DNA of 64,000 nt from Nostocoides sp. (GTDB lineage Bacteria; Actinomycetota; Actinomycetes; Actinomycetales; Dermatophilaceae). Shown here piece by piece: positions 24,963 to 37,594 of this stretch (its first letter is position 1; every line of letters starts with the position of its first letter). The DNA is taken from the NCBI GenBank assembly GCA_016702415.1, contig JADJEA010000026.1:62001-126000 (forward strand). The letters run 5' to 3'. A program made the position numbers and the translations under genes. The notes under the pieces are model-generated. The model was given only the letters and a program-made list of their open reading frames with translations, did not search any database and was not told where the DNA came from.

Positions 24963-25647
24963 GCGCCCGCTCCGCGGCCTTGATCCGCGCCCATTGGGCC
25001 TCGACCTCCTCGGGCGTGCTCGCCACGGCGTCGGCGAAGACGTGCGGGTGGCGGCGGACCAGCTTGGCGACGAGGGCGGCCGCGATGTCGTCGATGTCGA
25101 AGGGTGAGTCCGGGTCCTCCTGCGCCACCCGGGCGTGGAAGAGCACCTGAAGGAGGACGTCCCCGAGCTCCTCGGCGAGGTGCGCGCGGTCGCCGGAGGC
25201 GATCGCCTCGACGGTTTCCTGGGCTTCCTCGGTCAGATAGCGGGCCAGCGACGCGTGGGTCTGCTGGGCATCCCATGGGCAGCCGCCCGGCGAGCGCAGC
25301 CGGTCCATGACCGCAACGGCGTCCAGGAGCCGGGCACCGGGGACATCCCAGGAGCCGACGACGACCTCGACCTCGGGGGGCTCGGGGAGGGCGCTGACGT
25401 CGGCGGCGATGGCATCGGTCAGGCCGGGGTCCTCGTCGGCGCTGCCGAGCCACACCACGCGCGCCGCCTGCGACCGCGTCAGCAGGTCGCGGGCCAAGTC
25501 CGCGACCGGTCGATCCTCCGTCGTCTCCACCGCGATGCCCGCCGCCATGACCGCCGAGACGAGCGGTTCCTCCACACTCCGCCCCAGGACGTATGCCGAC
25601 CCCTCCACCGCGCGCCACGCCTCCCGGCTGAGCAGCCCGGCCGGCAC
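24946..25647 (-). CDS. mazG: Nucleoside triphosphate pyrophosphohydrolase MazG
   Basis: MazG hydrolyses non-canonical or excess NTPs to NMPs and pyrophosphate. The MazG domain (about 113-225) has GGCPWDAQQTHASLARYL, the metal-binding helices with EEAQETVEAI and LAEELGDVLLQVLFHA. The N-terminal half (1-110) is the actinobacterium-specific extension. GTG 25647 is the only usual start codon available after the preceding stop. However, the frame upstream still reads LTLLLTSPR, typical of the family N-terminus, so a non-canonical start such as CTG is possible. The gene sits between mfd and eno as in many actinomycetes. Confidence 0.92.
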   Translation of the reverse strand: MPAGLLSREAWRAVEGSAYVLGRSVEEPLVSAVMAAGIAVETTEDRPVADLARDLLTRSQAARVVWLGSADEDPGLTDAIAADVSALPEPPEVEVVVGSWDVPGARLLDAVAVMDRLRSPGGCPWDAQQTHASLARYLTEEAQETVEAIASGDRAHLAEELGDVLLQVLFHARVAQEDPDSPFDIDDIAAALVAKLVRRHPHVFADAVASTPEEVEAQWARIKAAERALDGER

Positions 25648-25715
25648 CCGCGGGCTGGTCAGCAGGAGCGTGAGCCCCGCCTCGGCGACGGCGTGGTCGT
25701 GATGAGAGGGCGAAG

Positions 25716-26215
25716 TCAGGACTGCCCTGCGATCCAGTTGGGGGTCATTGGGACCATCTCGAGGCTGGTCGGGTCGAACCGGCCGTAGCGGGGGTTGACC
25801 GTGATCTTGGCCCGCTGCAGGTCGGCAATGACCGTGTCGATGAGGGCGGGATCGGACTGCTGCATCTGGTAGAGAGCGAAATTGGCCTTGACGACCTCGA
25901 CCGTGTCGGCGCTGGGGTCCACCTTGGCCAGCGACTGGCGTGCGGTGGCGTCGGTGACCGGCTGGCCCTTGGCGTTGGCGACATCGAGGATGAATGGCGC
26001 CTTGACCAACCAGGTCGCGGCCTGCCCGGTGGTCAGGGGCTCTTGGAGGTCGAAGGCCGCGTTGATCTGCTGGGCGGTGGTTCGGGCGGCGTCCTCGGAG
26101 ATGACGTGGCCGTTCACGCGGGCGGCGACGTCGGCGCCGCCGACCCCTCCGCAGCCGCCGAGCACCAGCGCGCCTCCGGTGATGGCCGCGGCGGTCGCCC
26201 GGCGCAGTGATCGGG

Positions 26216-26219
<4 letters not shown>
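25716..26219 (-). CDS. SurA-N-like lipoprotein
   Basis: A 167-residue predicted lipoprotein. The signal ends in a lipobox, LVLGGC, with Cys23 as the lipidated residue. The remainder has the look of a SurA N-terminal chaperone domain (VAARVNGHVISEDAARTTAQ, then helices to about 135) without a peptidyl-prolyl isomerase domain. It probably sits on the outer face of the membrane and assists secreted proteins. The GTG start overlaps the mfd stop (GTGA). A similar small lipoprotein between mfd and mazG is common in actinobacteria. Confidence 0.82.
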
Positions 26220-29781
<3,562 letters not shown>

Positions 29782-29785
<4 letters not shown>

Positions 29786-30369
29786 CGTCCACCGCCCGGC
29801 GCATGGAACCGCTGTTGGGCGGCCAGCAGGCCGTGGCCGACCAGATCCTCGACCGCATCCGCCGCCTCGACGACCGAGACGGCGATCTCGGGCCGCTCGG
29901 CCGCGCTGAAGTCGCGCAAGACGAAGTCGGCAGGGTCCATCCGTCCCGGCGGCCGGCCGATCCCCACGCGCACCCGGTGATAGTCCCGAGTCCCCAACAG
30001 GCCGCTGATCGAGCGGAGCCCGTTGTGCCCACCCTCGCCGCCACCGAGCTTGAGCCGGACCAGCCCGAAGTCGATGTCGAGTTCGTCGTGGACGACGCAA
30101 ATCCGCTCGGGCGCAACCTTGTAGAACCTCGCGAGGTCGCGGACCGGCTCCCCCGACACATTCATGAAAGTCGTCGGCACGGCGAGCACGACCGGCACGC
30201 GTTCGGCCCCCACGGCGATCCGGGCCGCCGTCACGCTCCCCTTGTGCCGAGACAGCGCGACCTTGTGCCGGGCGGCGAGTGCGTCGACGACGTGGGCACC
30301 GACGTTATGGCGGTTCGCGGCATACCGGCTCCCGGGGTTGCCGAGACCGACGACGATCCAGGGGTCCAC
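29782..30369 (-). CDS. pth: Peptidyl-tRNA hydrolase
   Basis: Pth frees tRNA from prematurely released peptidyl-tRNAs. The 195-residue protein has GLGNPGSRYAANRHNVG with the catalytic His21, PTTFMNVSG, HDELDIDFG and GGGEGGHNGLRS, the complete family signature. The GTG start has AAAGGAGG upstream at suitable distance. Its stop overlaps the mfd start. In many actinobacteria pth follows rplY and precedes mfd; here a glycan cluster lies directly upstream instead, 12 bp away. Confidence 0.95.
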
Positions 30370-30381
30370 GACCGCCTCCTT

Positions 30382-31551
30382 TCAGCGAGCGAGGGTAGCC
30401 CGGTACACCGACAACACCTCATCGGTGATCGCATCCCAGTCGTAGCGGGCCAGGACATCGGCGCGCAGCCGACGCGCACCCGTGGCGCCGGCCTCGTCGC
30501 CGGACAGTTCGGCGACGATCGCGTCCGTCAAGGCGGACACGCTGGCGGCGGGGACGATCCGGTGGCCGGGGGCGTGGGACCCGACGATCTCCCGGTGCGG
30601 GGGGATGTCGCTGACAACCACCCGACGGCCGTATGCCGCCGCCTCCAGAAGGGTGATCGGCATCCCTTCGAGGGTGGACGGCTGGACGAAGACGCCCGCC
30701 GAGGTCATCACCTCCGCGAGATCGCGCCCGAAGAGATAGCCGGGCAGGACGACGCGCGGGTCCAGGTCGGCGAGGTCCCGCAGGTCGGCCGCGAAGGCAT
30801 CGGTGTGGGAGGAGTCGCCGACGACGACCAGCCGGGTCGCCCCCGGCACCCGCGCGAACGCGCGCACGAGTTGGTCGGGCTGCTTCTCGGGGACCAACCG
30901 GCCGAGAAAGACGACGTAGTTGCCGGGGGTGAGCCCGAGGCGGGCCAGGGTCGGCCCCGGCGGGGCGGGGGTCACATGCTGGGCCCCATTGGGGATATAG
31001 CGGGCCTCCCGGCCGTGCTCCTCACGATAGATCCGGGCCATGTCGCGCGAGACGACGACGACCTCGTCGGGCACACGGGTCGACAGTGCCCGCCCCGCGC
31101 GCAGCATCAGCCGGGCCGCCGGAGACCACTTGGCCCGCTGGTCGTCGAGGGCGTGGATGGTCTGGACGACCCGAGAAGGAGAGAGATAGGACGGGAGCGG
31201 GGAGAAGATGCCCGGGCCCATCGCGTGGAAGTGGACGACGTCGTAGGAGCGCGACCACACGGTGTGGGCGGCGCTGAGCCCGGAGTGGACCGCCGACTCC
31301 AGGTGCTTGCCGCCCGAGGTGGGGATGGTGCGCAAGGTCATCCCGCGGTAGTGACCGAGGGAGCGCCCGGTCGGCGCGAGGTAGTCGTGCTCGGGCGGGA
31401 CCGCAACCCCCGCAGTCGAATAGGACGGCCGACAATAGATCGTCACATCGTGGCCGCGGGCCGACAGCCGCGCGCCGAGCTCCTCGACATGCTTCTCGAC
31501 GCCGCCATAGGTGGCCGGCAGCCCGCGCAGGCCGATCATCGCGATCCTCAT
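30382..31551 (-). CDS. Glycosyltransferase family 4
   Basis: A 389-residue retaining glycosyltransferase of the GT-B fold. The N-terminal acceptor domain begins MRIAMIGLRGLPATYGGVEK with a Gly-rich loop. The nucleotide-sugar-binding C-terminal half has VVFLGRLVPEKQPDQLV and the E-x7-E motif region EGMPITLLEAAAYG. The N-terminus resembles rhamnosyltransferase-like members of the family (DUF1972-type), but the donor sugar cannot be assigned. The start overlaps the stop of the next GT upstream (ATGA). It is the last gene of the surface-glycan cluster, directly before pth. Confidence 0.9.
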   Translation of the reverse strand: MRIAMIGLRGLPATYGGVEKHVEELGARLSARGHDVTIYCRPSYSTAGVAVPPEHDYLAPTGRSLGHYRGMTLRTIPTSGGKHLESAVHSGLSAAHTVWSRSYDVVHFHAMGPGIFSPLPSYLSPSRVVQTIHALDDQRAKWSPAARLMLRAGRALSTRVPDEVVVVSRDMARIYREEHGREARYIPNGAQHVTPAPPGPTLARLGLTPGNYVVFLGRLVPEKQPDQLVRAFARVPGATRLVVVGDSSHTDAFAADLRDLADLDPRVVLPGYLFGRDLAEVMTSAGVFVQPSTLEGMPITLLEAAAYGRRVVVSDIPPHREIVGSHAPGHRIVPAASVSALTDAIVAELSGDEAGATGARRLRADVLARYDWDAITDEVLSVYRATLAR

Positions 31552-32810
31552 CCGCCGACCCTCCCGGCACCCACGCCCGCATAAAGACGGTCGAGGGCGT
31601 CGAGGTGGACCGGTGGGGAATGGCGGGCCAGGACCCGCTCCCGCGCCGCCGCACCCTCGCGAACCGCACGATCGGAATCGGTCAGGTAACCCGCGAGCGC
31701 CTCCGCCAGCGCCGCCGGGTCCTCGTGCGGGACGAGGGTGCCGGTCTCGCCGTCGACGACGAGTTCGGGTATGCCGCCCAGTCGGCTCCCGACGACCGGC
31801 ACCCCGGCCGCGAACGCCTCGAGCACCGCGAGGGGCTGGTTCTCCAGCCACCGGGCCGGGAGGGCCGCCACGCGTGCGGACGCGACGAGGTCGCGCAGGG
31901 CGGGTGGGTCGAGCCGCCCGTGAAAGCGGACGCGGCCGGGCGCGACGCGGGCGGCCAGCCTCTCCAGGTCCGCCCGGTCGGGCCCATCCCCGGCGATGTG
32001 GAGGACCGGCCCCGCGGCCGGGCGCATCCCTGGGAGTGCGTCCGGGAGCATCGCCGTGGCCCGGACCAGGACCTCGACGCCCTTCTCCGGCGAGAGCCGT
32101 CCGGCGTAAACGATGCCCGTGCCGCTGCCGGTCCGCCTCGGGACGTCGGTCGGGGTGAGGTTGGGGAGGTGGACGAGGCGGTCGGGAAAGACTCCGGCGT
32201 CGGTCAGGCGGGCCAGGAGGAAGGCGCTGGGACAGGCGAAGGCGCGGATCGCGGCATACGCCCGGAAAAGGCGGTGGAGGCCGAGTTCGGTGGCCGCCAG
32301 GGCGCTCGCGGGGAGGCGTCCGTGGTGGCAGCGCCGGCGGACCGCCTGCCGCAGCCCTCCGTGGATGCAGGCCGTGCAGATCCGGCCCTGGTCGAGGAAG
32401 CGGTAGGTCGGACAGGCCAGCTTGTAGTCGTGGACGGTCATGACGACCGGGACCCCGGCCCGGCGCGCCGCGGCGACGACCGAGGGCGAGAGCTGGTGGT
32501 AGATGTTGTGGAGGTGGACGACGTCGGGCCGGAAGTCCGCGATGACGGCGCGCATCCCGCGGGCCGCCGCGGTCGACCAGACCATCCGCGCGGCCAGGAC
32601 GGCCTGGTCGCCGAGGTCGGACGGCGGGGGGTCGAACTCGGCATACGGCGGGAAATGACGGGCGTAGGGCAACGGGGGGTTATCCGGGTGATCCATCCCG
32701 AACAGCGCGACCTCGTCCCCGCGGGCACGCTGGAGGTCCGCCACATCGAGGAGGTAGGCCTCGGCCCCGCCCCGGCGGTGAAGGAACTTGTCGACGTGGA
32801 GGACGCGCAC
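31548..32810 (-). CDS. Glycosyltransferase family 4
   Basis: A 420-residue GT-B glycosyltransferase. The N-terminal domain starts VRVLHVDKFLHRRGGAEAY and includes PDVVHLHNIYHQLSP. An insert with CPTYRFLDQGRICTACIHG carries several Cys residues, a pattern seen in some capsule GT4 enzymes and possibly binding metal. The donor half has GIVYAGRLSPEKGVEVL and NQPLAVLEAFAAGVPVVGS. GTG 32810 is 2 bp after the upstream stop and follows GAGG. It works with the adjacent GT, ligase and flippase in building an exported polysaccharide; the sugar is unknown. Confidence 0.9.
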   Translation of the reverse strand: MRVLHVDKFLHRRGGAEAYLLDVADLQRARGDEVALFGMDHPDNPPLPYARHFPPYAEFDPPPSDLGDQAVLAARMVWSTAAARGMRAVIADFRPDVVHLHNIYHQLSPSVVAAARRAGVPVVMTVHDYKLACPTYRFLDQGRICTACIHGGLRQAVRRRCHHGRLPASALAATELGLHRLFRAYAAIRAFACPSAFLLARLTDAGVFPDRLVHLPNLTPTDVPRRTGSGTGIVYAGRLSPEKGVEVLVRATAMLPDALPGMRPAAGPVLHIAGDGPDRADLERLAARVAPGRVRFHGRLDPPALRDLVASARVAALPARWLENQPLAVLEAFAAGVPVVGSRLGGIPELVVDGETGTLVPHEDPAALAEALAGYLTDSDRAVREGAAARERVLARHSPPVHLDALDRLYAGVGAGRVGG

Positions 32811-32812
32811 CC

Positions 32813-34231
32813 TCAGCCCTCGACCACCTCGGCGTCCAGGCGGCGACGGCGCAGGTAGGCACCGGAGGAGAGCGCGAGGATCGTCACGGCATACATCATG
32901 ACGACGACCTGTGACATGAGGTTGGCGACGAGGCTGAGGAGAGCGACCCCCAAGGCGGTCACGAGGGCGGCCTCGGTGACCGCGCGCTCCAGCCCACCGA
33001 GTCGGCGCCGGCTCGCGTCCACCGCCGCCGTCAAGCTGCACCACACCATGAGGGTCAGCAGGACGAGATAACTGACCAGGCCCGGTATGCCGACCTCGAC
33101 GTACGCACGAACGAGGTCATTGTGCGGTTGCTTTGCCGCCGTCGTCGTCGTCGCCACCGTGCGCAGACCCACCCCCGCGATCGGGCTGGGTTCGGCGATC
33201 TCCAGCGCCTGTTTCCAGTAGTCGACGCGCCAGGAAAGGCTGTTCGCCGGCTTTCCCGAGACCTGGGAGGCGGTCTCGAGATCGGCGAAGCGGTTCTGGA
33301 CCGGCGGGCTGACCGCGACCAGGACGAGGAGGGCACAGCCGGCGGCTACGGCGACATAGGAGCGGTGCCGGAAGGTGAGGACCAAAAGGCCCAGGACCGC
33401 CACCAGCCAGGCACTGCGGGTGAAGGAGAAGAGGATCAGGCCGGTGGTCAGGACGAGGACGACCGCGACCGCATGCCGGCGAGTGCCGCGCAGGACGGGA
33501 TAGGCCGCGAGCATGAGGAACCAGGTGAACACGGCGAAATACGCGAGCGGATTGCTGTGGACGAAGGTGCCGGTGATCCGGTGGAACCCACCGGCGATGC
33601 GCAGGCCCGAACCACTGGTGAGTTGCCACAGCGCGAAGGCCGACGGGACGAGTACCGACAGGCCCAAGGCGGCGACGAACCGCCCGAGGCCGACCCCCCG
33701 CGCCGCGAACTGCTCGACGACGAGGAAGACGACGGCGATGCTCGCGATTCGGGACCACTCGTCGAGGGCCGTCCCCGGGGACGGCGAGGTCAGGACGCCG
33801 AGAAAGGCGACGACGCCGAAAGCGGCGAACGCGAGGCCGAGCCTCGACGCCGGGAAGGCTGCGCCGAGTTTGACCCGCCGGTTGACCAGCCACAACCCAC
33901 CCAGGCCGAGCAGCAAGAGTCCCAGAAGAGCGCCCGGGCTGGAGGCACGCGCACCCCCCTTGAAGACATCAAGGCTGGAGCGGATGGCCAGGGCGACCAA
34001 GACGAACGTCTCGAGGTCGTTGAGGGCGATCAGGGTCATCGCGATGACGAGGACAAGGACGACGGGCAGCACCACGACGGCCGCCGACGCCTCCCGGGTC
34101 AGCATCGCGACGGTGTAGGCGGTCAGGGCGAGGCCGAGAAGCAGGGACGGGAGGAGACCAGCGGATGGGGGACGGGTGGCTCCACGCTCAACGGAGCGGT
34201 CGGGCCATCGGCTCGCGGTCGGCCGGTTCAT
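32813..34231 (-). CDS. O-antigen ligase/polymerase-like membrane protein
   Basis: A 472-residue polytopic protein with about 11-12 membrane spans and a large extracytoplasmic loop before the last spans. The loop contains SWRVDYWKQALEIAEPSPIAGVG split by RxxYW-like residues, then PHNDLVRAYVEVGIPGL, the Wzy/WaaL signature with His in PHN. Such proteins polymerise or transfer lipid-linked glycans outside the membrane. I chose ATG 34231, preceded by AGGTGG; an upstream start would add 16 residues. It lies within an exopolysaccharide operon, 60 bp after the flippase gene. Confidence 0.85.
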   Translation of the reverse strand: MNRPTASRWPDRSVERGATRPPSAGLLPSLLLGLALTAYTVAMLTREASAAVVVLPVVLVLVIAMTLIALNDLETFVLVALAIRSSLDVFKGGARASSPGALLGLLLLGLGGLWLVNRRVKLGAAFPASRLGLAFAAFGVVAFLGVLTSPSPGTALDEWSRIASIAVVFLVVEQFAARGVGLGRFVAALGLSVLVPSAFALWQLTSGSGLRIAGGFHRITGTFVHSNPLAYFAVFTWFLMLAAYPVLRGTRRHAVAVVLVLTTGLILFSFTRSAWLVAVLGLLVLTFRHRSYVAVAAGCALLVLVAVSPPVQNRFADLETASQVSGKPANSLSWRVDYWKQALEIAEPSPIAGVGLRTVATTTTAAKQPHNDLVRAYVEVGIPGLVSYLVLLTLMVWCSLTAAVDASRRRLGGLERAVTEAALVTALGVALLSLVANLMSQVVVMMYAVTILALSSGAYLRRRRLDAEVVEG

Positions 34232-34291
34232 CGTGTCCACCTGTGGTGTGTCCTTCTGCCCGCCGGGGCGGGCACTCATCGATCCGGTCCA

Positions 34292-35854
34292 TCACGGACC
34301 AGGGGCCGAACTCGAAGCCGGTCCAGGGGTCGGCCCGCGCGTCGGGCCTCGTGCGGTCCCGGCGGTCAGTCGGCGGCGGGCGAGGATGCCCACCGCAACG
34401 CTGAGGCCGAGACCCACGACGCACGCGAGAGCGAGCACAGGCACCGACTGGCGACCGACACTCATCCTCAGGACCAGCCAGGCCATCGCAGCTCCCGGAA
34501 GTCCGACGAGAAGACTACCCGCTACGGCCGGAGCCAGGCCGAGCGTGCGCATCCCCGGGAGGCGGCGGGCCCGTGCGTAGGCGTGGGCGACGTTGACATA
34601 TTGCGCGGCGGAATAGGCCACCGGGATCAGCGCGATCGCGTGCGGGGAGCCGGCGACGAGTGGGAATCCGCCGAGGAGGATCGCCGAGTTGGCGACGGCA
34701 CCATAGACCGTGTTGCGCAGCGGGGTGCGGGTGTCCCGGAGTGCATAGAAGGGCGCGAGCAGCGCCCGCTGCAGTCCGGATCCGGCGAAACTCACCGCAT
34801 AGATCGCCATGAGCGCGCCGAGGGTCTTCACGCTCCCGGGTGGTCGGCCCAGCCCGAAGACGAGGTCGGTCACGGGGGCGGCCAGGACGATCCCGAGAAG
34901 GCTCATCGGGATGGCGGCGAGAGCCAGGAGGCGCACACCGCGGCGGGTGAGCGCCGCGAATGCCGACTCGTCCCCACGCCCGGCGGCCGTGGCCAACCGC
35001 GGCACGAGCGCGACCATGACCGACCGGAAGACGATCGTTCCGCCCAGCGCGCCGGCCAGCCGGTTGCCGTAGTGGACGAAGGTCGCCGAGCCGGTGGGCA
35101 GGAAGCTCACGACGATCCCCTCGACGACTCGCATGACGGGGTTGAGACCGGCGCCGAGGCTGGGGCGGGCGAACAACGCGACGGTATGCCGCACCGCCTC
35201 CTCCCGTGGCGCCGGCCGCGCGGGCCGCCACCCGTGTCGCCAGGCGAGCGACGCCATGGCGGCGACCTGGACGAGGGAGCCCGCGGCATACGCGATCCCG
35301 ACGGTGGTGACGCTCGGCGGCCCGAAGAGGATGACCGGGATGCCGGTGACATTGAGCAGCAACGACATCACTGCCGGGGCTCCGATGACCAGGCGTGCGG
35401 TCAGCCAGCTGCGGAACACCTCGGCCGCGGCGAGCAAGGGGACGTACGCGGCCAGGACCCGGGTCAGGCTGGCGGCGAGATCGAGTTTGGCGGGTGCCCA
35501 GTGCGGGGACAGCACGTGCATCAGCGGGCCGGCGGCGGTCGCGATGAGCAGCGCGACGGCGGCGGCGCCGGCGACGACCCATACGAGAACGCCGGCCATG
35601 GCGCGAGCATCATCACGGGGGCCGAATGTGGTGGACCACGTCGCGAAGGCCGGGACGAGCACCTGGCCACCCAGGACGACGACGATGGCGGCGAGGCCGA
35701 CCGGCAGGCGCAACGCGAGCGCGACGGCGTCCGAGGCGTCGCCGAGCCCGAGGCGGTGCCACCAGGCCAGGTCGAGCAGGAGGCCGGTCGCCACCCCGGC
35801 GAGGGCGACGACGGCCGTGATCGCGCTCTGGCGCCCCAGACCGGGGCGGATCAC
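34292..35854 (-). CDS. MurJ/Wzx-type lipid-linked glycan flippase (MVF superfamily)
   Basis: A 520-residue protein with about 14 hydrophobic segments, resembling MurJ: FVHYGNRLAGALGGTIVFRSV matches the MurJ-like ALPYxN region loosely, and DTRTPLRNTVYG is a typical MurJ loop. It lacks the long C-terminal extension of the essential actinobacterial MurJ. With neighbouring glycosyltransferases, an O-antigen-ligase-like protein and a sulfotransferase, export of a polyprenyl-linked glycan is likelier than lipid II flipping. The GTG start overlaps the sulfotransferase stop (GTGA). It ends in a Pro/Gly/Thr-rich tail. Confidence 0.82.
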   Translation of the reverse strand: MIRPGLGRQSAITAVVALAGVATGLLLDLAWWHRLGLGDASDAVALALRLPVGLAAIVVVLGGQVLVPAFATWSTTFGPRDDARAMAGVLVWVVAGAAAVALLIATAAGPLMHVLSPHWAPAKLDLAASLTRVLAAYVPLLAAAEVFRSWLTARLVIGAPAVMSLLLNVTGIPVILFGPPSVTTVGIAYAAGSLVQVAAMASLAWRHGWRPARPAPREEAVRHTVALFARPSLGAGLNPVMRVVEGIVVSFLPTGSATFVHYGNRLAGALGGTIVFRSVMVALVPRLATAAGRGDESAFAALTRRGVRLLALAAIPMSLLGIVLAAPVTDLVFGLGRPPGSVKTLGALMAIYAVSFAGSGLQRALLAPFYALRDTRTPLRNTVYGAVANSAILLGGFPLVAGSPHAIALIPVAYSAAQYVNVAHAYARARRLPGMRTLGLAPAVAGSLLVGLPGAAMAWLVLRMSVGRQSVPVLALACVVGLGLSVAVGILARRRLTAGTARGPTRGPTPGPASSSAPGP

Positions 35855-36789
35855 TCGGTCCGCCCCGCGGTTCGGAGCCGGTCGGCCAGGTCGGTGCACA
35901 AGGCGCGGACGCGCGGGTCGAGGTCCAGCACGGGAACCGGCCGCGCGTGGGGAAGCCGGGCCCGGGGGTGGTCCTGCGGGCGATAGGGCAGATCGAGGAA
36001 CGCGGTCAGCCGCGCCCACTCCCCCACCGGATCCCGGACCAGGTCCTCATAGCGGACCAGCCGCACATCCTCCCGCCGGTCGAGTCCGGTTGTCTCCCAG
36101 AGGGAGTTGCGGACCCACCAGAAGAGTGCCGCCCCGTCGTGAGGGCTCAGCCGCGCGGGGTCGAGCGCCCGGACCTGGGCCAGGACCTGGGGGGTCATCC
36201 CGGCGGCCTGCCAGCGGCCGTCGGGGCCGTGCTCGGCGATCCGGGCGAGGACGTCACGGTTGACGGAGCCGAACCTCGTCACCGCCGATCGGGCCCGCGC
36301 ATCCGGCTCGCGCCACACCCAGAGCGCTCGGGCCGGGGCCGGGTCGCCGGCGAAGAGACCGAGCAATTCGACTGTCGCGTGGCTATCGCACAGGGGCTTG
36401 GCCACGACGGCGAGGTGGCGGGAGCGCCGGACCCGAGCGGTCAGGGCCGCAGGTGAGCGCAGCCGGAAGCGACGGAACAGGCGGGGGTCGTTCTCGGCAT
36501 ACGCCTCGACCTCGGGGAGTGCCGCGAAGGTGCGCAGGACGAGATTGGTGCCCGAACGCTGGGCACCGACGACGAGGATCGCCCGGGCCGACCCCGGCTC
36601 CCGTGGGTTCGCCCGGCGCCAACGCCACCGCGCCGCCGCCCGCCGGCCCCGGTCGGCGAGGTCGAGTCCGCCCTCCTCCGTGAGCGGCCGGACCCCTTCC
36701 TCACGCGTCCAGGCCGTATGCCGCGCCACCCGCCCCACGGCCCGGCCGACGGTGCCGCGATCCTCGGGGAGACTGCGCCCGGCCGCCAT
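35851..36789 (-). CDS. Sulfotransferase family protein
   Basis: A 312-residue PAPS-dependent sulfotransferase. After a basic N-terminal region (1-68) the 5'-phosphosulfate-binding loop reads VVGAQRSGTNLVLRTF (GAQRSGTN at 75-82). The later VTRFGSVN and VRYEDLVRDPVGEW segments match the 3'-phosphate site and the family's conserved RYEDL motif. GGAGGAGG in front of ATG 36789 is an excellent ribosome-binding site. It is the first gene of the glycan cluster, so the product may be a sulfated polysaccharide or glycolipid. No PAPS synthesis genes are in the window. Confidence 0.85.
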   Translation of the reverse strand: MAAGRSLPEDRGTVGRAVGRVARHTAWTREEGVRPLTEEGGLDLADRGRRAAARWRWRRANPREPGSARAILVVGAQRSGTNLVLRTFAALPEVEAYAENDPRLFRRFRLRSPAALTARVRRSRHLAVVAKPLCDSHATVELLGLFAGDPAPARALWVWREPDARARSAVTRFGSVNRDVLARIAEHGPDGRWQAAGMTPQVLAQVRALDPARLSPHDGAALFWWVRNSLWETTGLDRREDVRLVRYEDLVRDPVGEWARLTAFLDLPYRPQDHPRARLPHARPVPVLDLDPRVRALCTDLADRLRTAGRTE

Positions 36790-36978
36790 GCCACCTCCTC
36801 CCGCCCACGGTCGAGGACCACTAACGCTGGGACCACTCCCCGCTGAGGGTAGCCGCCCACCGCCGAAGAGCGGCTGACGTCCTTCAAATGACCGACATTC
36901 CCCACGCGTCACCTCATGCCAAAGTGGAGGGGAACGAGCCGGCCAATGCGGCACGGAATACCAATAGAAAGGCGTGCG

Positions 36979-37176
36979 ATGACCCAGAATCCCGTGGACG
37001 AGCCGAGTCGAACGAAGGCTCTTGGTTATGTGCTTGCTGCGTTGGGCATCCTGACGGGGGGCGCGGCCGTGCTCAAGATGAGCGTGATCGGATTCTACCC
37101 CCACGACGTGCCCCTGCTCGTGATCATGAGTCTGGTGGCTGGGGCTCTCCTCTGGGCCGCCGAAAAGCTCATCTAA
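36979..37176 (+). CDS. Small two-span membrane protein
   Basis: A 65-residue protein of unknown function. After a hydrophilic start (MTQNPVDEPSRTK) two hydrophobic segments follow, GYVLAALGILTGGAAVL and VPLLVIMSLVAGALLWAA. They are joined by a short loop with FYPHDV. The start at 36979 has AAAGG a few bases upstream; a longer frame from 36916 has no such site. It is followed 27 bp later by a lipoprotein gene on the same strand. Base composition is lower in GC and codon choice less biased than in neighbours, hinting at later acquisition. Confidence 0.65.
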   Translation: MTQNPVDEPSRTKALGYVLAALGILTGGAAVLKMSVIGFYPHDVPLLVIMSLVAGALLWAAEKLI

Positions 37177-37203
37177 ACACCACCTCGACACGAGAGGACG
37201 ATC

Positions 37204-37536
37204 ATGATTCACCCCCACCTGTCAAAGCCAGTCGCCGCGGCACTCCTCCTCGCGGCGATGTCCGGAATGTCGGCCTGCTCCAGCCTCGGCATGGCGAAGG
37301 TTCCGACCTGTTCCGAATATGCCGCAATGTCTTCGGACAGTGGGCTCACCGGGAGTCTCACCAAGGACCAGGCGAAGGCGATCGACAACATCCTGACCAA
37401 GCACAACAAGCAGAGCGACAGTTCGAATGAGATGATTGCCGCCCTCCAGATCGTCGCGTACTGCAATATTGTCGGCACCAAGGCGGAGTCTCATCCGGAC
37501 GACCCGATCGACGGCATACCGGGTCTGGCGGACTGA
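37204..37536 (+). CDS. Small predicted lipoprotein
   Basis: A 110-residue exported protein with a lipobox-like MSAC (Cys25) at the end of a hydrophobic signal, then a mature part rich in Ser, Asp and Lys. Two more Cys residues (VPTCSEYA, VAYCNIV) may form a disulfide. The pattern of a short helical domain (KDQAKAIDNILTKHNKQ) between them recalls small actinobacterial surface lipoproteins, but I do not recognise the family. GAGAGGACG lies before the ATG. It shares the lower GC of the preceding gene and probably its transcript. It is convergent with metA. Confidence 0.7.
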   Translation: MIHPHLSKPVAAALLLAAMSGMSACSSLGMAKVPTCSEYAAMSSDSGLTGSLTKDQAKAIDNILTKHNKQSDSSNEMIAALQIVAYCNIVGTKAESHPDDPIDGIPGLAD

Positions 37537-37594
37537 CCGACTGCTCCAAGGCTGGGGCCGACCACGGGCCCACCGAGAGAGTCGAGGCGGCGCG

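Noticed and set aside
33122..35986. 954-codon plus-strand open frame over the ligase and flippase genes
   Set aside because: It opposes two clear membrane-protein genes and consists of charged low-complexity sequence, a mirror of hydrophobic codons.
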